Shown here in pieces: positions 33,971 through 45,259 of a stretch of 64,000 bases of DNA; within the stretch, counting starts at the first letter, position 1, and every line of letters begins with the position of its first letter. Source of the DNA: Gordionus sp. m RMFG-2023 (lineage: Eukaryota; Nematomorpha; Gordioida; Chordodea; Parachordodidae); assembly GCF_954871325.1 (NCBI RefSeq), contig NC_088779.1, positions 18,602,846 to 18,666,845 of the forward strand, given 5' to 3'. A program made the translations under genes and the position numbers. Below the pieces are notes generated by a model. That model made no database searches. It was given only the letters and a program-made list of their open reading frames with translations, and had not been told where the DNA came from.

Positions 33971-36900
33971 TCAAAATATAACGTTATTTAATACACTTTT
34001 ATTAAGTTTAATTAATAAAATATCATTTAATATAGATTTCTCTAATCTTGTTCGTAGCGGTGTAAGGACCAATCCCAGAGCACTGAATGATCTCTCAACA
34101 GATACTTGAGAGCAAGGAGCGGCTAGAACTACTCGCGATAGGGCATATAATTCCGGATCCTGAAATTTTTTGGATTGCCAATATTGCAAAATATTTTGAT
34201 CAGATGGCAATTTTTGACCATATATTAAAGCATTAATTTTGGTCTTCATATCAAGGATTTCAATATTTTGGTATATTGGAGCATTAGCGCTTTCTCGCTC
34301 CAAATATACATCTAATCTGGTTTTTTTACAACTTACAGGGATTAAAGGAGAGCCACTCAGAGCTGGATTATCTTTTGGCTTATTAAAAATTTGTATTTGT
34401 CTCCACGTAGACATCAGATGTTCCTAAAATAAAATAAATTTATTTAATTTAAAGTTATATATTATAAATTTACCCTGGCCAGCAATTTATCACTTTCGGA
34501 TGGATAGATTCCATTCTGATAATTAAATCTGGGATCCATGTAGATCCCACTTCTAAAAACATTATTATCAAAAAGATATTTTTGACGATAATCCAGACAA
34601 TTAATCAAATTATTCGAGGATTCATTATTTATTTCCTCTAAATCTAATTTGCATTCAAGCCATAATTTAAAAAAATCTCCGATTGTACAAGATTTTTCTT
34701 GCAGTTTAATGGTACATAAATTAACAGGAGATAAGACGGTGAGATATGCGTCAATTCTATCCCAGAGTCTTGAATTTATAAAAGTTTCTAAATATATATG
34801 GCCCATTTTTAAGTAAAATATTTTATTATCCTTTAGGTTTTTTAGCATTCTATAGGTGCTATTCCACCTAGTAACAGTGTCCAGCACTGGTTTGTTAATT
34901 TTTTCTAATGAATATAAACTTTTATATTTTTGTGATTTGCATATTTTTAGAATAGATCTTATATCTTCTAAATCCTCCTTTAGAAATTTTTTTATATAAT
35001 CATTAACTCCTAATTGAATAGTATGGGCACAACATCGCACACAAATCAGCCCAAATGATTTTCTTAGATCATTTAATAAATTTTCCATATCATCATTTAT
35101 TTGTTCTTGATTATCATGTTGAAAATGTATGTTATCATCTTGATTTAGATTATTTATTATATACTCCCCAGAAGAATCATTATCATGTATATTTGAAATA
35201 TCACTGTTATTTTCCTGGGTGATCTCTATATTATTATAATCGTTATTTGGTTGAGAAGAGTCGTTATATTCCTGCGAGGACTCATTATCGCTATTTTGTA
35301 ACAAATATTCTGAGAATGCATCTTCAGAAAGATCGATATGAGTAATTAGCTGTTCTTCAGCTATCATTTCCACGGTTTTTATCATATTGGCACCATTGTC
35401 AACAGTGATACTGTATATTTGGCTCAAACATATATTATACTTTTTTAATAAATTTTCTATTTCTTCCTTTAAATTAGACGCCGTGTGCGCCTTTACAATT
35501 TCTAACATGCCTAAAGTTCGTATTTCAATCTTATCATCTATAATAAATTGGGCATTAACCCCCAACACTGATTTTTGAAATCTTGTGGCTGTATCTATCT
35601 TCAAAGAAATGAGCTTATTTTTTACTTGTTGCATTATTAGGCATCTTATTTCTGATGCCGCATATTTTATTTTATCATTTACGATGTGTTTGTTTAAAGT
35701 CATATTCAATGATTGGACTATTGGATCTAATAATAGCTTGAATGATTCATATGTAACTAAATTGATTGGCAAGTTGTTAATAGCAATTAATCCCACAACC
35801 GATTCGTAAACCTAAATTTTTTTTAAAAATTATTTAGATTTAAGATAAGATTAATAATTAAAGTCCTGCAAAATTCAACTTTCATATCAAATCAGATTAA
35901 AAAATACCTTTTAATTTTATTTTGTTATCAATCAGATAATTTTTTATCTGAACGTAAATCTGAGTCAAATAGCATTTAAAAAATTAAAATATACGATACC
36001 AGAGTTGTTAAAATATCTAGATATAAAAATGAGATATCTGTATTTAGATATTATTTAAGAAGTAACTGTATCTGATTTGAAATTCATTCTAAGATACATT
36101 TTGATACACTTTTTAATAATAAATAAAAAATAATTTAATGCAAAATTTATTTTATTTCATTAAATGGCTCGTTTTGAGCCGATTTTAAAAACGGCTAATT
36201 AGTTTTTTATTCAGAAAAATATTATGCAAACCTGAAAATTTTGCTCAAAGAAGGAGCAAAGGTCTGGACATATAGTTTCAAAATTTCGAGGCATAGTTAA
36301 TATATTTCTGGCAAAAATATTGAGTTAGCCGTTTTTAAAAATGGCACAAAACGAGCCGTTTAACAACATTAGCTAATATGCATATTAAATGATAATACTC
36401 GCCGAAAAATATGATAAAATACCGAATAGGTAAATTTTTGTATATGTCAGGTCGAATATGATTTTAAAAAATTCCGAACAGGGCCCAAAAATTTTTTTAA
36501 AAAAAAACCGGCCGGGCCGGATTTTAAAATTTTTTTTAAAAAAAATCCTGACGGGGCCGTGCAAATGGTATTTCTGCAGGTGTCTGATATATATTAAAAA
36601 AAATTAAAACTACTTTAATAAAAAAATCCTGACGGGGCCGTGCAAATGGTATTTCTGCAGGTGTCTGATATATATTAAAAAAAATTAAAACTACTTTAAT
36701 AAAAAATATATATATAAAATATTAAAACTTATTAAGTGCCATAATTGATGTTTATGGTTTATCAAGCCCCATATAAATTAAGAAATCATGATCGAAATAA
36801 TATGTAGATATAATAAATACTCATAACTTTCCCAAATTATAAAAGAGTGTTTAAAATTTGCTATAAATCTTAATTTAATATAAAATCAGAGGGAAAAAAG

Positions 36901-38293
36901 CTGGCTTACCAGGATAAACCTGCAAATTGCCATGAAGAACAATAAAAATTAATATTCTGTCATGCTAAAATCCTTTGAAAATTTCAGTATATCATTAATA
37001 GTGATCTGCATAATGTATAGTATCTCAATCTCGGCCCGAAATATTTTGCAGGACCGGCCCGGTATAAATTTATTTAAATATTGAAATTAATTTTTAAAAT
37101 TACTCAAAATATAAGACATATGTTATATGGCGTCTAGTTTCTATAAATAAAATTCAAATAATTAAATTTTACATAAAAATCAAATAATTTAATATTACAT
37201 AAAAAATTCATTATAAAATTGATAAATTTAGGTGTATTTAAAAAAATTACATGGTCCGACCCCACCCAGTTTAAAAAAAATTAGGTCCTAGTCTGGCTTG
37301 ATTCCCATTTTTTTTAAAATTATTCCCGTACACGGCCCGAATACTGCTTGTGCGAGGCCGGTAAACTTTTGCAGGTCTCTAATTATTAAGATCAATTGAA
37401 TTGGATAATTGTAATAGTTAAATTAGATAATTATATAAAAAGCATATATAATTTTTTTAAAAACATAATCGATACAACAATCTTGATAATTGTTTAAATT
37501 GTATCTGTACAAGATACATTTTTAAAATTGTATTTGTATCTATAACTTTTTAGACTAATATTTATTTCTCTACCTAGATCCATTTAAAAAGTATATTTTA
37601 ACAACTCTGCGATTTACCAACAATAATCATAATTGTAGTGTTTTATTGTTTAATAATGTATGTAATAAAAAATACTTTCGATTTGCTCATGACAATTTTA
37701 ATCGTTTGAGATGTCTTCTCGTTTGACTGCGAACTTGATGTTGATATATCTAAATTGTTAACTTCATTTGAATTTAAATTAGCTGCAATATTAGGATGTT
37801 GACTGAAAATATGTCTTTTAAGATTCGCTTTAAAATGCATATAATTAGTAGGTTATTAAGTCATTTTTAAACTAGGTAGGCCTAATATAAAAAGAAAACA
37901 ATTGGTGGGGTATATATAATTGGTATCGAACTTATTTTAATTCCGTAATAAATCATTTGTTACATATAGGTTTTGTAGTATGTTGAATGACTTTAAAATT
38001 AGAAAAAAAATTATAATATTCTTCTTAATTATCCTTTAATTCAATTTTTAAAAAGGCCAAAGTATCTTAAAAAGAATTAGCTTAAAAAATTTAGATAATA
38101 TACCTAATTGTGAAGCAAAATTTAGATCACCAAAATTTAAAGATGTTGTAAAAAAACCAATAACAAAAATAAAATATATTTAAAATATCTTACATGGAAT
38201 TGATTTGAGCTTTTTATGGCATGAGCTGCATGTTGCAAAAATATTGTCTTGGTCAAATAAAAAGAAGTTAGATATAAGAGAATTTTTTTTCAT
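33971..38293 (-). CDS. hAT transposase, spliced, nearly complete
   Basis: Exons on the minus strand: 38194-38293 (ATG, 33 codons, ends with a C-S-S-C zinc-finger half), 37676 to about 37840 (finger second half with HF..NLKRHIFSQH), 34474-35811 and 33971-34423 (stop TAA). The last two junctions have GT/AG ends and phase 0. The acceptor of the second exon is unresolved: no AG gives an open frame back to the first exon, so that junction may be damaged. The core has the hAT landmarks: SLKIDTATRFQKSVLGVNA (first acidic residue), ITVDNGANMI (second), RCCAHTIQLGV, TRWNSTYRML, and the C-terminal dimerisation segment QVSVERSFSALGLVLTPLR with the third acidic residue. A 70-residue Asn/Asp/Ser-rich insertion lies between the second acidic residue and the RCCAH motif. 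The second intron (35812-37675) is inflated by the nested element 36000-37609. Confidence 0.82.
36151..36371. mobile_element. MITE, TAGTGTTGTTAAA family, worn ends
   Basis: Has AATGGCTCGTTTTGAGCCG and ACGAGCCGTTTAACAACATTA at its ends and the usual middle. The outermost bases are changed; no target duplication is clear. Confidence 0.75.
36541..36706. repeat. Exact 81-bp tandem duplication
   Basis: Two copies, starting at about 36545 and 36626, of a unit with ATCCTGACGGGGCCGTGCAA and TTCTGCAGGTGTCTGATATA. It includes the terminal motif of the TAGTGATCTGCA family, so it duplicates the end of such an element plus flank. Confidence 0.85.
36999..37381. mobile_element. hAT-type MITE, TAGTGATCTGCA family, intact
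   Basis: A 383-bp element from TAGTGATCTGCATAATG to TTTTGCAGGTCTCTA. Flanks are ATCATTAA (36991-36998) and ATTATTAA (37382-37389), an 8-bp target duplication with one mismatch. The GC-rich CGGCCCGAA blocks lie near both ends; the middle has ATGTTATATGGCGTCTAG. Confidence 0.88.
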
Positions 38294-38984
38294 ATTATTA
38301 ATTAAAAATTTTTTATTTAATAAAGAAAAAATTTCATATATCTTAATCTGAAAGAAAAAATAAAACGAAAAAGAAAATTATGATTATGTATATGTATGAT
38401 TTATAATAAAGGGGTATTTAAAATTTTTTTAAGGAAAAAAAATAGAAGGCGAGGAAACGTTAGAAGTTTTTCTTTTTATTAATATAAAAGAATTATATAT
38501 TTAAAAAAAAATATATAATGTTATATTTTATCTGACTCTGAATAACTAATAAAAAAGAAAGAATTTTAGAGAGATTTTTATATAATCTTAAAATTTTTTT
38601 TAATAAATCCCCCATTTCACTAACATCACATGTTAAGAAATCCCCCATCAATATAACCCAAAATTTTAAAACTAATTTTTTTTCAAATAAAATAGAAGGC
38701 GAAGGGTGAAGTTTTTATTTTTATTTTTATTATAAAAAGAATTATATATAAAATTTTTTTTAATAATAATAATGTGGTTTTACGTCTTTATAGAGAAACC
38801 ATTATAGAGAATGTATTTTATAGAGAAACATTTATAGAGAAGAAAACAATTATAGAGAATGCATTTATAACAAATGGTTTTATAGAGAATGTCGTTTATA
38901 GAGAATGATTTTAAAATGAATGTAGAGAATTATTTTGTAGAGAATTATTTTGTAGATCTTGATTTTATAGAGAAATATTATGTA

Positions 38985-39218
38985 TGGGACAATTAGAGAG
39001 TAGTATATGTAGATTAATACGTAACAACATTGGGGATATTCTCAATATAACTGATGAAAAACATATTCCAACTAATAAAAAGGGAGTATGTAAAGATTGT
39101 CCAAGAGTGAAGGAGGTAAAAACAACATTTATTTGTTTAAATTGTTAAAAATTCATTAGATCATATGCATACATTTTGTCGTGAATGTTAGTACAAAAAT
39201 TTACATGATATTTGATGA
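38985..39218 (+). pseudogene. piggyBac-like C-terminal Cys-rich relic, right arm
   Basis: The plus strand reads IRNNIGDILNITDEKHIPTN, then GVCKDCPRVKEVKTTFICLN and, after a stop and in another frame, HTFCRECYYKNLHDI. The spacing C-x2-C ... T-x-F-x-C-x2-C ... C-x2-C ... H resembles the cysteine-rich C-terminal domain of piggyBac transposases. No catalytic domain is present. The piece is duplicated in both arms because it is part of the inverted repeat. Confidence 0.35.
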
Positions 39219-40299
39219 TTAGTATTTTATTTAATATTTGATATCTTTTTATAAAATTTATATAATTATCTATATTCGACATTCATTTAATAAAATATAT
39301 AATAAAATTTGCATTTTTTTAAATACTTTATGGTGATCAAAATATAATTAAAGAAAGGTCTCAGAAAAAAATTTTTATTTTAGTAACTTTAGTAAAATTT
39401 GCATAACTGTTTTTAGAAGTAACTATTAATCTAAGATTTTGTATTTATTATTTCCAATAATATTTGAATATATATTCAAAATTGTATTTGTAGATCTCAA
39501 GTTTAAATATGTTCTGAGATATTAATCAAAATTTGGGATAAAATAGACCCCACCTTTGTAGTTAAGGGATTTTTTTCCACCTTTATAGTGAAGGATCAAA
39601 AAGTATGGGTTGAATTTTAAAAGGAGAAATATTTATATGCTAGGTTTACAATAAATATTCATATTTAAAACTGCCTTTCGCGACTCGAATTGATAGACTA
39701 AAATAAAAAAAATATAAAATATTTTCAGTATAAAAAAAACTAAATCTATCCAATTGAATAAGTTAGGTCAGGTCTATTATTTTGTCAAAACTAAAAAACC
39801 AAGAATTTGACAATCCATAAATATATTTGGCTCGTAATATAAATTTGAGTTCTTGCTGTTTAATGTCGTTGTACATTGTAAAAGCACGACTTTACTTAAA
39901 TAACGCTCAAATTATAGAAGTTAGAAGGCACCACTTTTTAATATTTTACAATCTAAAAGCCATCAAAAATTTAAGAAACATAATGAGCCAATATTTTTTA
40001 TTAAAAAAAATTAGATCGGTTATTTTTTTAAATTAAATGGGATAGGACCTTATTAACAACAAACCTGGTTAACAATATATTTTTTTAATAATTTTGAAAT
40101 AATAAATAATTTTCAAAATATCTTTATTCTAACCTTGTTTAATAAAAAGAGTTTAAAAATATTACATATGACAATTATCAGTTTTCAATTTTATATATAA
40201 AAAAATCAAAAATAAAGATTATTTATGGTATATCTTAACTAAAATTTTAATTTAACATATTAATAATATCTATTTTTACTCATTTGCTTTAAAAAAATT

Positions 40300-41265
40300 T
40301 AAAAAATTTCAATAATAACGATTATGATAATTGTCACTTTCCTGTAGTACATCTTCACTGAAATTTTAATTTAACATGTTAACAATATCTATTTTTACCC
40401 ATTTGCTTTAAAAAAATTCAAAAAAGTTCAAAAATAACGATTATGACAATTGTCACTTTCCTGTAGTACATCTTCACTGAAATTTTAATTTAACATGTTA
40501 ACAATATCTTCATTTACCCATTTGCTTTAAAAAAATTTAAAAAGGTTCAAAAATAACGATTATGACAATTGTCACTTTCCTGTAGTACATCTTCACTGAA
40601 ATTTTAATTTAACATGTTAACAATATCTTCTTTTATCCATTTGCTTTAAAAAAATTCAAAAAAGTTCAAAAATAACGATTATGACAATTGTCACTTCCCT
40701 GTAGTATATCTTCACTGAAATTTTAATTTAACATGTTAACAATATCTATTTTTATCCAAATGCTTTAAAAAAATTCAAAAAAGTTCAAAAATAACGATTA
40801 TGACAATTGTCACTTTCCTGTAGTACATCTTCACTGAAATTTTAATTTAACATGTTAACAATATCTATTTTTACCTATTTGCTTTAAAAAATTTCAAAAA
40901 AGTTCAAAAATAGCGATTATGACAATTGTCACTTTCCTGTAGTACATCTTCACTGAAATTTTAATTTAAAACATATTAACAATATCTATTTTTACCCATT
41001 TGCTTTAAAAAAATTTAAAAAAGTTCAATAATAACGATTATGATAATTGTCACTTTCCTGTGGTTCATCTTCACTGAAATTTTAATTTAACATGTTAACA
41101 ATATCTATGCTATAAAAAAATTTTCAAAAATAACGATTATAACAATTGTCACTTTTCTATGGTACATCTTCATTGAAATTTTATTTTTACATCTTAATAT
41201 TAATAATTATAACCTATTTAATTTAGGATATAATAAATCAAATAAGTTAAAAATAACGATTATTA
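40300..41265. repeat. ~119-bp tandem array in right arm
   Basis: About nine units, inverted relative to those at 30680-31440, each with ATAACGATTATGACAATTGT and the GTACATCTTCACTGAAATTT block. Confidence 0.85.
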
Positions 41266-41648
41266 CAATTTCCACTTTTTAATACATTACATCTTCATTG
41301 AAATTATAATATAAATTTTTTTTTACCCATATATGTCGAAAAAAGTTAAAAAAATAACGATTATGAAAATTGTCGGTACATCTTTATTAAATTTTTATTT
41401 TAATTTAACATGCAGTTCAAAAAATAATATCAAAAAAATAAAACATTATAAAATATGAAGATCTTTGAAGATCGTTTGATCTAAAATATTTTTAAATAAA
41501 AGATCTTCAAAGATCTAGATCTTTGAAGATCGCTGCTCAAAAATTTTTTAAAATAAAAGATCTTCAAAAGATCTCGATCTTTGAAGATCGTTGCTCAAAA
41601 TTTTTTAAAAGTAAAAGATCTTCAAATTTTACGATCTTCAATTCAATG

Positions 41649-41915
41649 TATAGTGGGGAAATTTTTTCCGGGGAATTATTTTCCAGGGGAATTTTATTCC
41701 GGGGATTTTTTTTCCGGAGAATTATTTACCTGGGAATTATTTTCTGGGGAATTTTTTTCCGGGGAATTATTTTCCTGTGGATTTTTTTCCGGGGAATTAA
41801 TTTCCGGGGATTTATTTTCCGGGGATTTTTTTTCCGGGGAATTAATTTCCGGGGATTTATTTTCCAGGAATTTTTTTCCGGGATTTTTTTTCCGGGGAAT
41901 TATTTTCCGGGATTC
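41649..41915. repeat. 15-bp MULE array, resumed right of hAT insertion
   Basis: Units of GGGGAATTATTTTCC and close variants. This is the continuation of the MULE sequence interrupted by the large hAT, and it ends CCGGGATTC. Confidence 0.85.
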
Positions 41916-42188
41916 GTTTAGAATAGTAAAACAATGGAAATTTTTTAAAGTAAATATTGCTGGCGTTATTTATCAAAATCTCTTCATTTTTGTTTTATAC
42001 GTGTATATTTACGTGCTAAGCATTATTCTAAAAAATATTTTGAAAATAATTTGATTTGACCGATTGCCGAGTTCAAAACCGACCACTTATTAAATATTTG
42101 ATTGATCAAATTTGCTATTAAGATAAATTGAAAAATGTTGATTTTTGTTTTATGTATCTATAAATACGTATAAAACATAATTCCAAAA
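41916..42188. repeat. Inner inverted repeat of MULE, left copy
   Basis: Begins GTTTAGAATAGTAAAACAAT and runs to TATAAAACATAATTCC. It is inverted at 44872-45143. A diverged direct copy follows at about 42245-42475 and a short inverted piece at about 42490-42590. Confidence 0.85.
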
Positions 42189-43257
42189 AATATTTTAAAA
42201 ATATCGTGATTTGACCCGAAAACCGACCGAATGACCAAATACTGCATTGCTGGCGTTATCCATGGAAAAATCTTCATTTTTGTATTATACGCGTATATAT
42301 ATACGTGCTAAGCATTATCCTAAAAAATATTTTGAAAATAATTTGATTTGACTGATTGCCGAGCTCAAAACCCCACTTACTAAATATTCGATTGATAAAA
42401 TTTACTAGTTGATTCGAAAAATGTTCATTTTTTGTTTTATATATCTATAATTACGAGTAAAACATATACGAGTCGGTTATCCGCCAAACCACGATATTTT
42501 TAAAATATTTTTTGGGATTATGTTTTATATGTATTTATAGATATATAAAACAAAAATGAACAATTTTCAAATTATATTACTAGTAAATTTGAATCTAGGA
42601 AAATAATTCCCCTGAAAAAAAATCCCGTGACCCGGATCTGCTCTGCAGTATTTAATTAAATAGAAATGTTTTTTAAAGTCAAATTTCTTCGAGGATTTGA
42701 GATTTTAAATAATAAAACGAAAGTTAAATAAATATAGTTCACCTTTACACACTTTCATCAACTTTTAGGTATTTATTGAAAAATTATTTTTACACAAATT
42801 TTAATCATTTTTTTAGAAATATGATAAAAGGCTTTTCACAGTTTACTGACTCTTAAATAGCGCCCCTTTTTGTTTTTACAAGGATAAGCTATTAAATAAT
42901 ATAATTTTATAAATTTTGTGGCTAAATAGGAAATTAGCAATTCAATCTGATACCCTCTATTTGATAAATATTATTTTACTGAAGTATCCTACTTTAAGAA
43001 TTTAACTGACTGAATACAAAATCACTATAAAACTTACAAAATTATATTTTTTACTGCCCAATTTTAATTAAATACTGCCAAAAGTAATGAAAAATGCTGA
43101 CCACTTTAATCTAAATACATCCAGAGGTGATTATCAGCAGTGAGTATTATATTTTACTAATCTAACAATTATTATTTTGCTTATGAATTTTTTTCAAAAG
43201 TTACAGAAAAGAAATAATTATAATTTTATTAAATGATATATAGAATAATAAATTATA
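42189..43257. other. MULE interior without coding
   Basis: Holds the diverged extra copies of the inner repeat, then a small relic of the 15-bp array (about 42598-42635) and AT-rich DNA up to the transposase stop. Confidence 0.5.
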
Positions 43258-43898
43258 TTATTCAAAAGAAACAATTCTAGAACGTATATGTTCTCCAATT
43301 GAAGAGAGAAAATTGGGCAAGTCCCTTCTCTCTTCTAAATAATCAATGCATAAATTTTTTAAAATAGTTTGTTTCGTTGCATAAATACGATTTTTTTTGG
43401 GAGTGTATGTCCCAATATTCCATTGGCCGATTTTTCCCATATCAACCGCTATTTCCATCCTTATTTTTTCGAGTAGTTCCCATATCTTCGGTTTTTTGTT
43501 GCCTACAATATGCTTAAATCGGTTATTCCATCCTTCACATACATTGTTTGTTCGATTTTCCCCAGCAATCGTAACATTGAACACATTCCATGTTTCTGGT
43601 GGGAACAATGGCTCTACTTGCCTTTGAGAGTTTTTCCCATGTCTCAATTCTCCATTCACATAATTTTTATCAAAATAAAACAATAATTCTTTGTTTTCAT
43701 CCGATACAATGGTTTTTAAATATTCCATACCTCGTTTGACATCGTGTATAGGTAAGAATGCTAATCCATCGATCATAGCTGCAAATAAGCATAACATTGG
43801 ATCATTCCGATATGATGATTCTAACCCCAATTCCTGAATCTTTCTATGAGTTGATTGAGTTAGATGATAAAAACATCCTTGGATGTTGATATCTCTAC
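43258..43898 (-). pseudogene. MULE transposase, C-terminal exon
   Basis: A minus-strand exon after acceptor CTATTTAG (43899-), 213 codons to TAA. It begins GRDINIQGCFYHLTQSTHRK, the G-C-x-F-H block of MULE transposases that follows the catalytic core, and continues with AMIDGLAFLPIHDVKRGMEY. Then comes NNVCEGWNNRFKHIV, the conserved TNN..EGWN motif, and a helical C-terminus. The upstream exons with the catalytic DDE residues are not found between 43.9 and 44.9 kb, so the gene is truncated. The reading frame itself is open and well preserved, suggesting the loss is recent. Confidence 0.75.
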
Positions 43899-44871
43899 CT
43901 AAATAGTTGAAAAAATATAGATTAAAATTATTGTATAGGTTTTATTTAATATTTATGTCTTTATCTTATTAAATGTACTGTGTGGCAAGAAAAATGGGAG
44001 AAAAAATAAATAAAAACAAGTTTTGGTGCAGAATTTGACATTGAGTTCGAATTCGTTTTCTAAGTTTTCCCTTCACGTCAAGTTTTAAAATTATTATCGT
44101 ATAAAGGCAACTTTTCGAAATCTCAAAAATGGTAATAGGGATATATTTTAAAAAGTATCAAATGAAAATCCCTGAAAATTGGTGATAGTGTTAGATTTAT
44201 ATTTCCTTATAAATTTATTAATTTTTATAATTTTTTATCGATTGCTTTTTGAGAAAAATGGTAAAGAATTTCGTTTTGGGGGGTCTTAAGTTTTCAATTT
44301 AAATTCCCGGCAAGAATCGTATAAATATGTTGGCGGACTACTGCTAGAGTATCTTTTTTGAAAATAAATCATCAAATTCATATTCGCGGAAATATATTTA
44401 GATTTACCATTAAATGTTTTTAAATTCGATAAATTTTATGTTATTGTTTAATTTGTTTTAAATTCAATAAATTTATTGTATATTACAAGTTAAATCCTAT
44501 ATAATAATGAAGGAGGGGGTGAGACAACGGACCGATAAAAGGTTTATTAAAAGTAAAATATGAGATAGGTTAGCTTAGCATAATATATTTATTTAAATAT
44601 GAGAAATGTAACTATTTCATTTAAAATAAATTGTTTGGGAATCGTACCTTGTGCAGTGTAGCGAAGAGAACGAAAGCTACAATAAATATATTAAATGTAA
44701 GCTATATTAAAAAAGAATCTAGAAAAATAATTCCCCGGAAAAAAAATCTCCGTTTTTAAGATAATTAAAATTACAAAATTAGGAGAAAAAATTCCCTATA
44801 AATAAATCAACGAAATAATAATTCTCAAATAAAATATTTAAAAATTTTGATAAAATTAATTCTGAAGAATT
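43899..44871. other. MULE interior without coding
   Basis: AT-rich DNA with a small relic of the 15-bp array at about 44710-44750. No catalytic MULE exon is visible. Confidence 0.5.
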
Positions 44872-45143
44872 ATTAGGATTATGTTTTATACGTATTTATA
44901 GATATATAAAACGAAAATCAACATTTTTCAAATTATATTCCTAATAAATTTGGTCAATCGAATATTTAGTGAGTGATCGATTTTGAGCTCGGCAATCGGT
45001 CAAATCAAATTATTTTCAAAATATTTTTTAGAATAATGCTTAGCACGTAAATATACACGTATAAAACAAAAATGAAGAGATTTTGATAAATAACGCCAGC
45101 AATATTTACTTTAAAAAATTTCCATTGTTTTACTATTCTAAAC
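44872..45143. repeat. Inner inverted repeat of MULE, right copy
   Basis: Reverse complement of 41916-42188, ending ...TTTTACTATTCTAAAC. Confidence 0.85.
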
Positions 45144-45259
45144 CTACTCATTAAACATCAAAGAAACCTAAAAAAAATTTTTAATTTTTAGGTTTTTCAT
45201 ATGTATATATATACCCAAATATAAAAAAAATGCTATCCAATCATCATTCCGGTTTCCTA

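Larger units (their letters stand above)
36000..37609. mobile_element. Nonautonomous hAT-like element inside transposase intron
   Basis: Ends CAGAGTTGTTAAAATAT (36000-36016) and ATATTTTAACAACTCTG (37593-37609) are exact inverted repeats. Subterminal GTATCTG/ATATCT motifs are repeated. The first eight bases CAGAGTTG match the tip of the large hAT, so it may use the same transposase. Flanks TACGATAC and CGATTTAC share only a CGAT core, so the target duplication is not clear. Two MITEs are nested inside. Confidence 0.7.
30258..41640 (-). mobile_element. Large hAT transposon with ~3-kb terminal inverted repeats
   Basis: An 11.38-kb element flanked on both sides by ATTCAATG (30250-30257 and 41641-41648), an exact 8-bp target duplication. 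The left end begins CAGAGTTGTACATTTGCTCA. The arms 30258-33302 and 38336-41640 are near-identical inverted repeats. Each arm has GATCTTCAAAGATC palindromes at the tip, then a tandem array of about 119-bp units, then a long unique stretch, then TTCTCTATAAA repeats. The middle encodes a spliced hAT transposase on the minus strand. The right arm lacks the last 54 or so bp present at the left tip, so this copy may no longer be excisable. The unoccupied target sequence survives at 45576-45583. Confidence 0.88.
38336..41640. repeat. Right inverted arm of large hAT
   Basis: Inverted copy of 30258-33302. It is about 260 bp longer, mainly because its tandem array has about nine units against six or seven on the left. 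Confidence 0.9.

Noticed and set aside
35999-37609. Target duplication for the CAGAGTTGTTAAAATAT element
   Set aside because: The flanks share only CGAT; I report the element from its inverted ends alone.
30258-41640. Polinton/Maverick or other large virus-like element with long inverted ends
   Set aside because: There is no DNA polymerase, capsid, integrase or packaging gene; the only recognisable enzyme is a hAT transposase and the target duplication is 8 bp.
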